64,000 nt of DNA, from positions 62,001 through 126,000 of the forward strand of contig JAFGCZ010000008.1 in the NCBI GenBank assembly GCA_016932335.1, read 5' to 3'. The notes beneath the pieces were generated by a model, which saw only the letters and a list, made by a program, of their open reading frames with translations, ran no database searches and had not been told where the DNA came from. Made by a program: the position numbers and the translations under genes. Positions 63,451 through 64,000 of the stretch are shown piece after piece; the first letter of the stretch is position 1, and each line of letters opens with the position of its first letter. The stretch comes from Opitutales bacterium. GTDB lineage: Bacteria; Verrucomicrobiota; Verrucomicrobiia; Opitutales; Oceanipulchritudinaceae.

Positions 63451-63852
63451 TTAATACACTATCATTACGGATTGTCCATGACTGCGTAGAAGAAAAAAAG
63501 AAAGATCAATTATTAAAGATATAACAACAATCTGCAGATCATCACGGTAGAGGACCTCCCCGGGATCTGTGGATTCCAGCATGTACACCTCTATGCCATA
63601 CTTCCTTAGCAGATCAACGACTTGGAGTGACTTAGACAAGTAAGGGGAAGGAACATTCAAGAACCAACTTTTTGCAGAGAAACGGATCTGCTCGGCCACA
63701 GGTTCATTAAAACAAGTTGGATTATTCAAATTTTCATTAAACCAGGCCGCAGTGGAGACATACCACTGGTGCTCTTCCTCTGTCATTACCCCCATTCGCT
63801 TAAGGTCACCCATGGCAGCGAAAATCCCTTTACGGCAGGAATAAGCGAACAT
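63451..63852 (-). CDS. Conserved hypothetical protein
   Basis: A 133-aa protein. YSCRKGIFAAMGDLKRMGVMTEEEHQWYVSTAAWFNENL matches a widespread uncharacterised family whose members begin with a similar SCRKGIFAAM block and carry a later EVYxLESxDPGEVxYRDDLQIV. The last 25 residues are hydrophobic and unusual, so the end may be shifted. The start at MFAYSCRK is one base after the upstream stop, so the two genes are coupled. Confidence 0.7.
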   Translation of the reverse strand: MFAYSCRKGIFAAMGDLKRMGVMTEEEHQWYVSTAAWFNENLNNPTCFNEPVAEQIRFSAKSWFLNVPSPYLSKSLQVVDLLRKYGIEVYMLESTDPGEVLYRDDLQIVVISLIIDLSFFLLRSHGQSVMIVY

Positions 63853-63853
63853 T

Positions 63854-64000
63854 TTATGATGTATCCCTTTCACGCTTTGGGCCAACAAGCAAAATTCGGG
63901 TGATCAGGAGGAGATCGGCGGGGATAGGGAACGCGGGATGCGGTTGCTTTGAGATGATATCCAATGCCATTCTGCGACAGCGCGCATCCAATAAATCGAA
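63854..64000 (-). CDS. Partial gene, C-terminal 48 residues, unrecognised
   Basis: Open frame from the window end to TAA at 63854, ending LLITRILLVGPKREGDTS. One base separates it from the next ATG, which supports it as a real gene upstream in the same operon. No identification is possible from so little. Confidence 0.45.
   Translation of the reverse strand, partial: FDLLDARCRRMALDIISKQPHPAFPIPADLLLITRILLVGPKRERDTS

Overview
This window looks like chromosomal DNA of a Gram-negative, free-living heterotroph, most likely from the Verrucomicrobiota (Opitutia/Puniceicoccales type). That placement is inferred from protein flavour: a CBS/DRTGG-type family II pyrophosphatase, a YacP-like NYN protein, an EIIA-CBS protein, a GH115 glucuronidase, signal-peptide outer-membrane porins and an operon-encoded F-type ATP synthase. 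It was not tested by search. There are no rRNA genes, no recognisable insertion sequence and no CRISPR array. One tRNA (Pro, UGG) is present.

Region 1 to about 45.7 kb is dense, GC-richer core genome. It opens with the 5' part of RNase R, a pyrophosphatase, a NYN nuclease-like protein, an EIIA-CBS regulator plus ArsB/NhaD-like permease, Smr and QueG, MeaB, a compact RNase III domain protein, RsmG and an acyl-CoA synthetase. After tRNA-Pro come an orphan HigA-like regulator and a porin. The porin leader carries an intrinsic terminator and a possible Cys-rich peptide. Next are two Hsp20 chaperones behind a sigma-54-like promoter, the helicase HrpB, a translationally coupled three-gene unit of two secreted proteins and a FlgN-like protein, and a sensor kinase/acidic repeat protein/LuxR regulator group. 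A 49-aa basic protein absent from the ORF track follows, then the full atpBEFHAGDC operon on the minus strand. TrmB is followed by a dispersed phosphorelay (response regulator, two kinases, two HPt proteins and a divergent NtrC-type sigma-54 activator). The region closes with a PIN-TRAM protein, prephenate dehydrogenase and AroA, HflX, a BASS transporter and a lipase-like hydrolase.

Region 45.8 to 64 kb is visibly more AT-rich, looser and more mosaic, and reads as accessory DNA. It holds a GH115 alpha-glucuronidase, a MarR regulator with an alpha/beta hydrolase, and a nrdB-nrdA operon preceded by tandem NrdR boxes and a cobalamin riboswitch. Also here are GNAT and ASCH proteins, a double retropepsin-like protease, an NmrA-like oxidoreductase abutting a truncated outer-membrane protein, a TetR-GH13 unit with a 28-bp perfect palindromic operator, and two divergent tandem paralogues of a family I do not recognise. 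At least three gene remnants lie in this part, which indicates turnover.

The best candidates for something new are: the Cys-rich leader/attenuator before the porin; the acidic protein with five FliM-N-like motifs beside a kinase and a regulator; the 49-aa basic protein with its own terminator; the paralogous pair at 61.9-63.3 kb; and the double NrdR/B12 control of an RNR whose metal ligands look like subclass Id.
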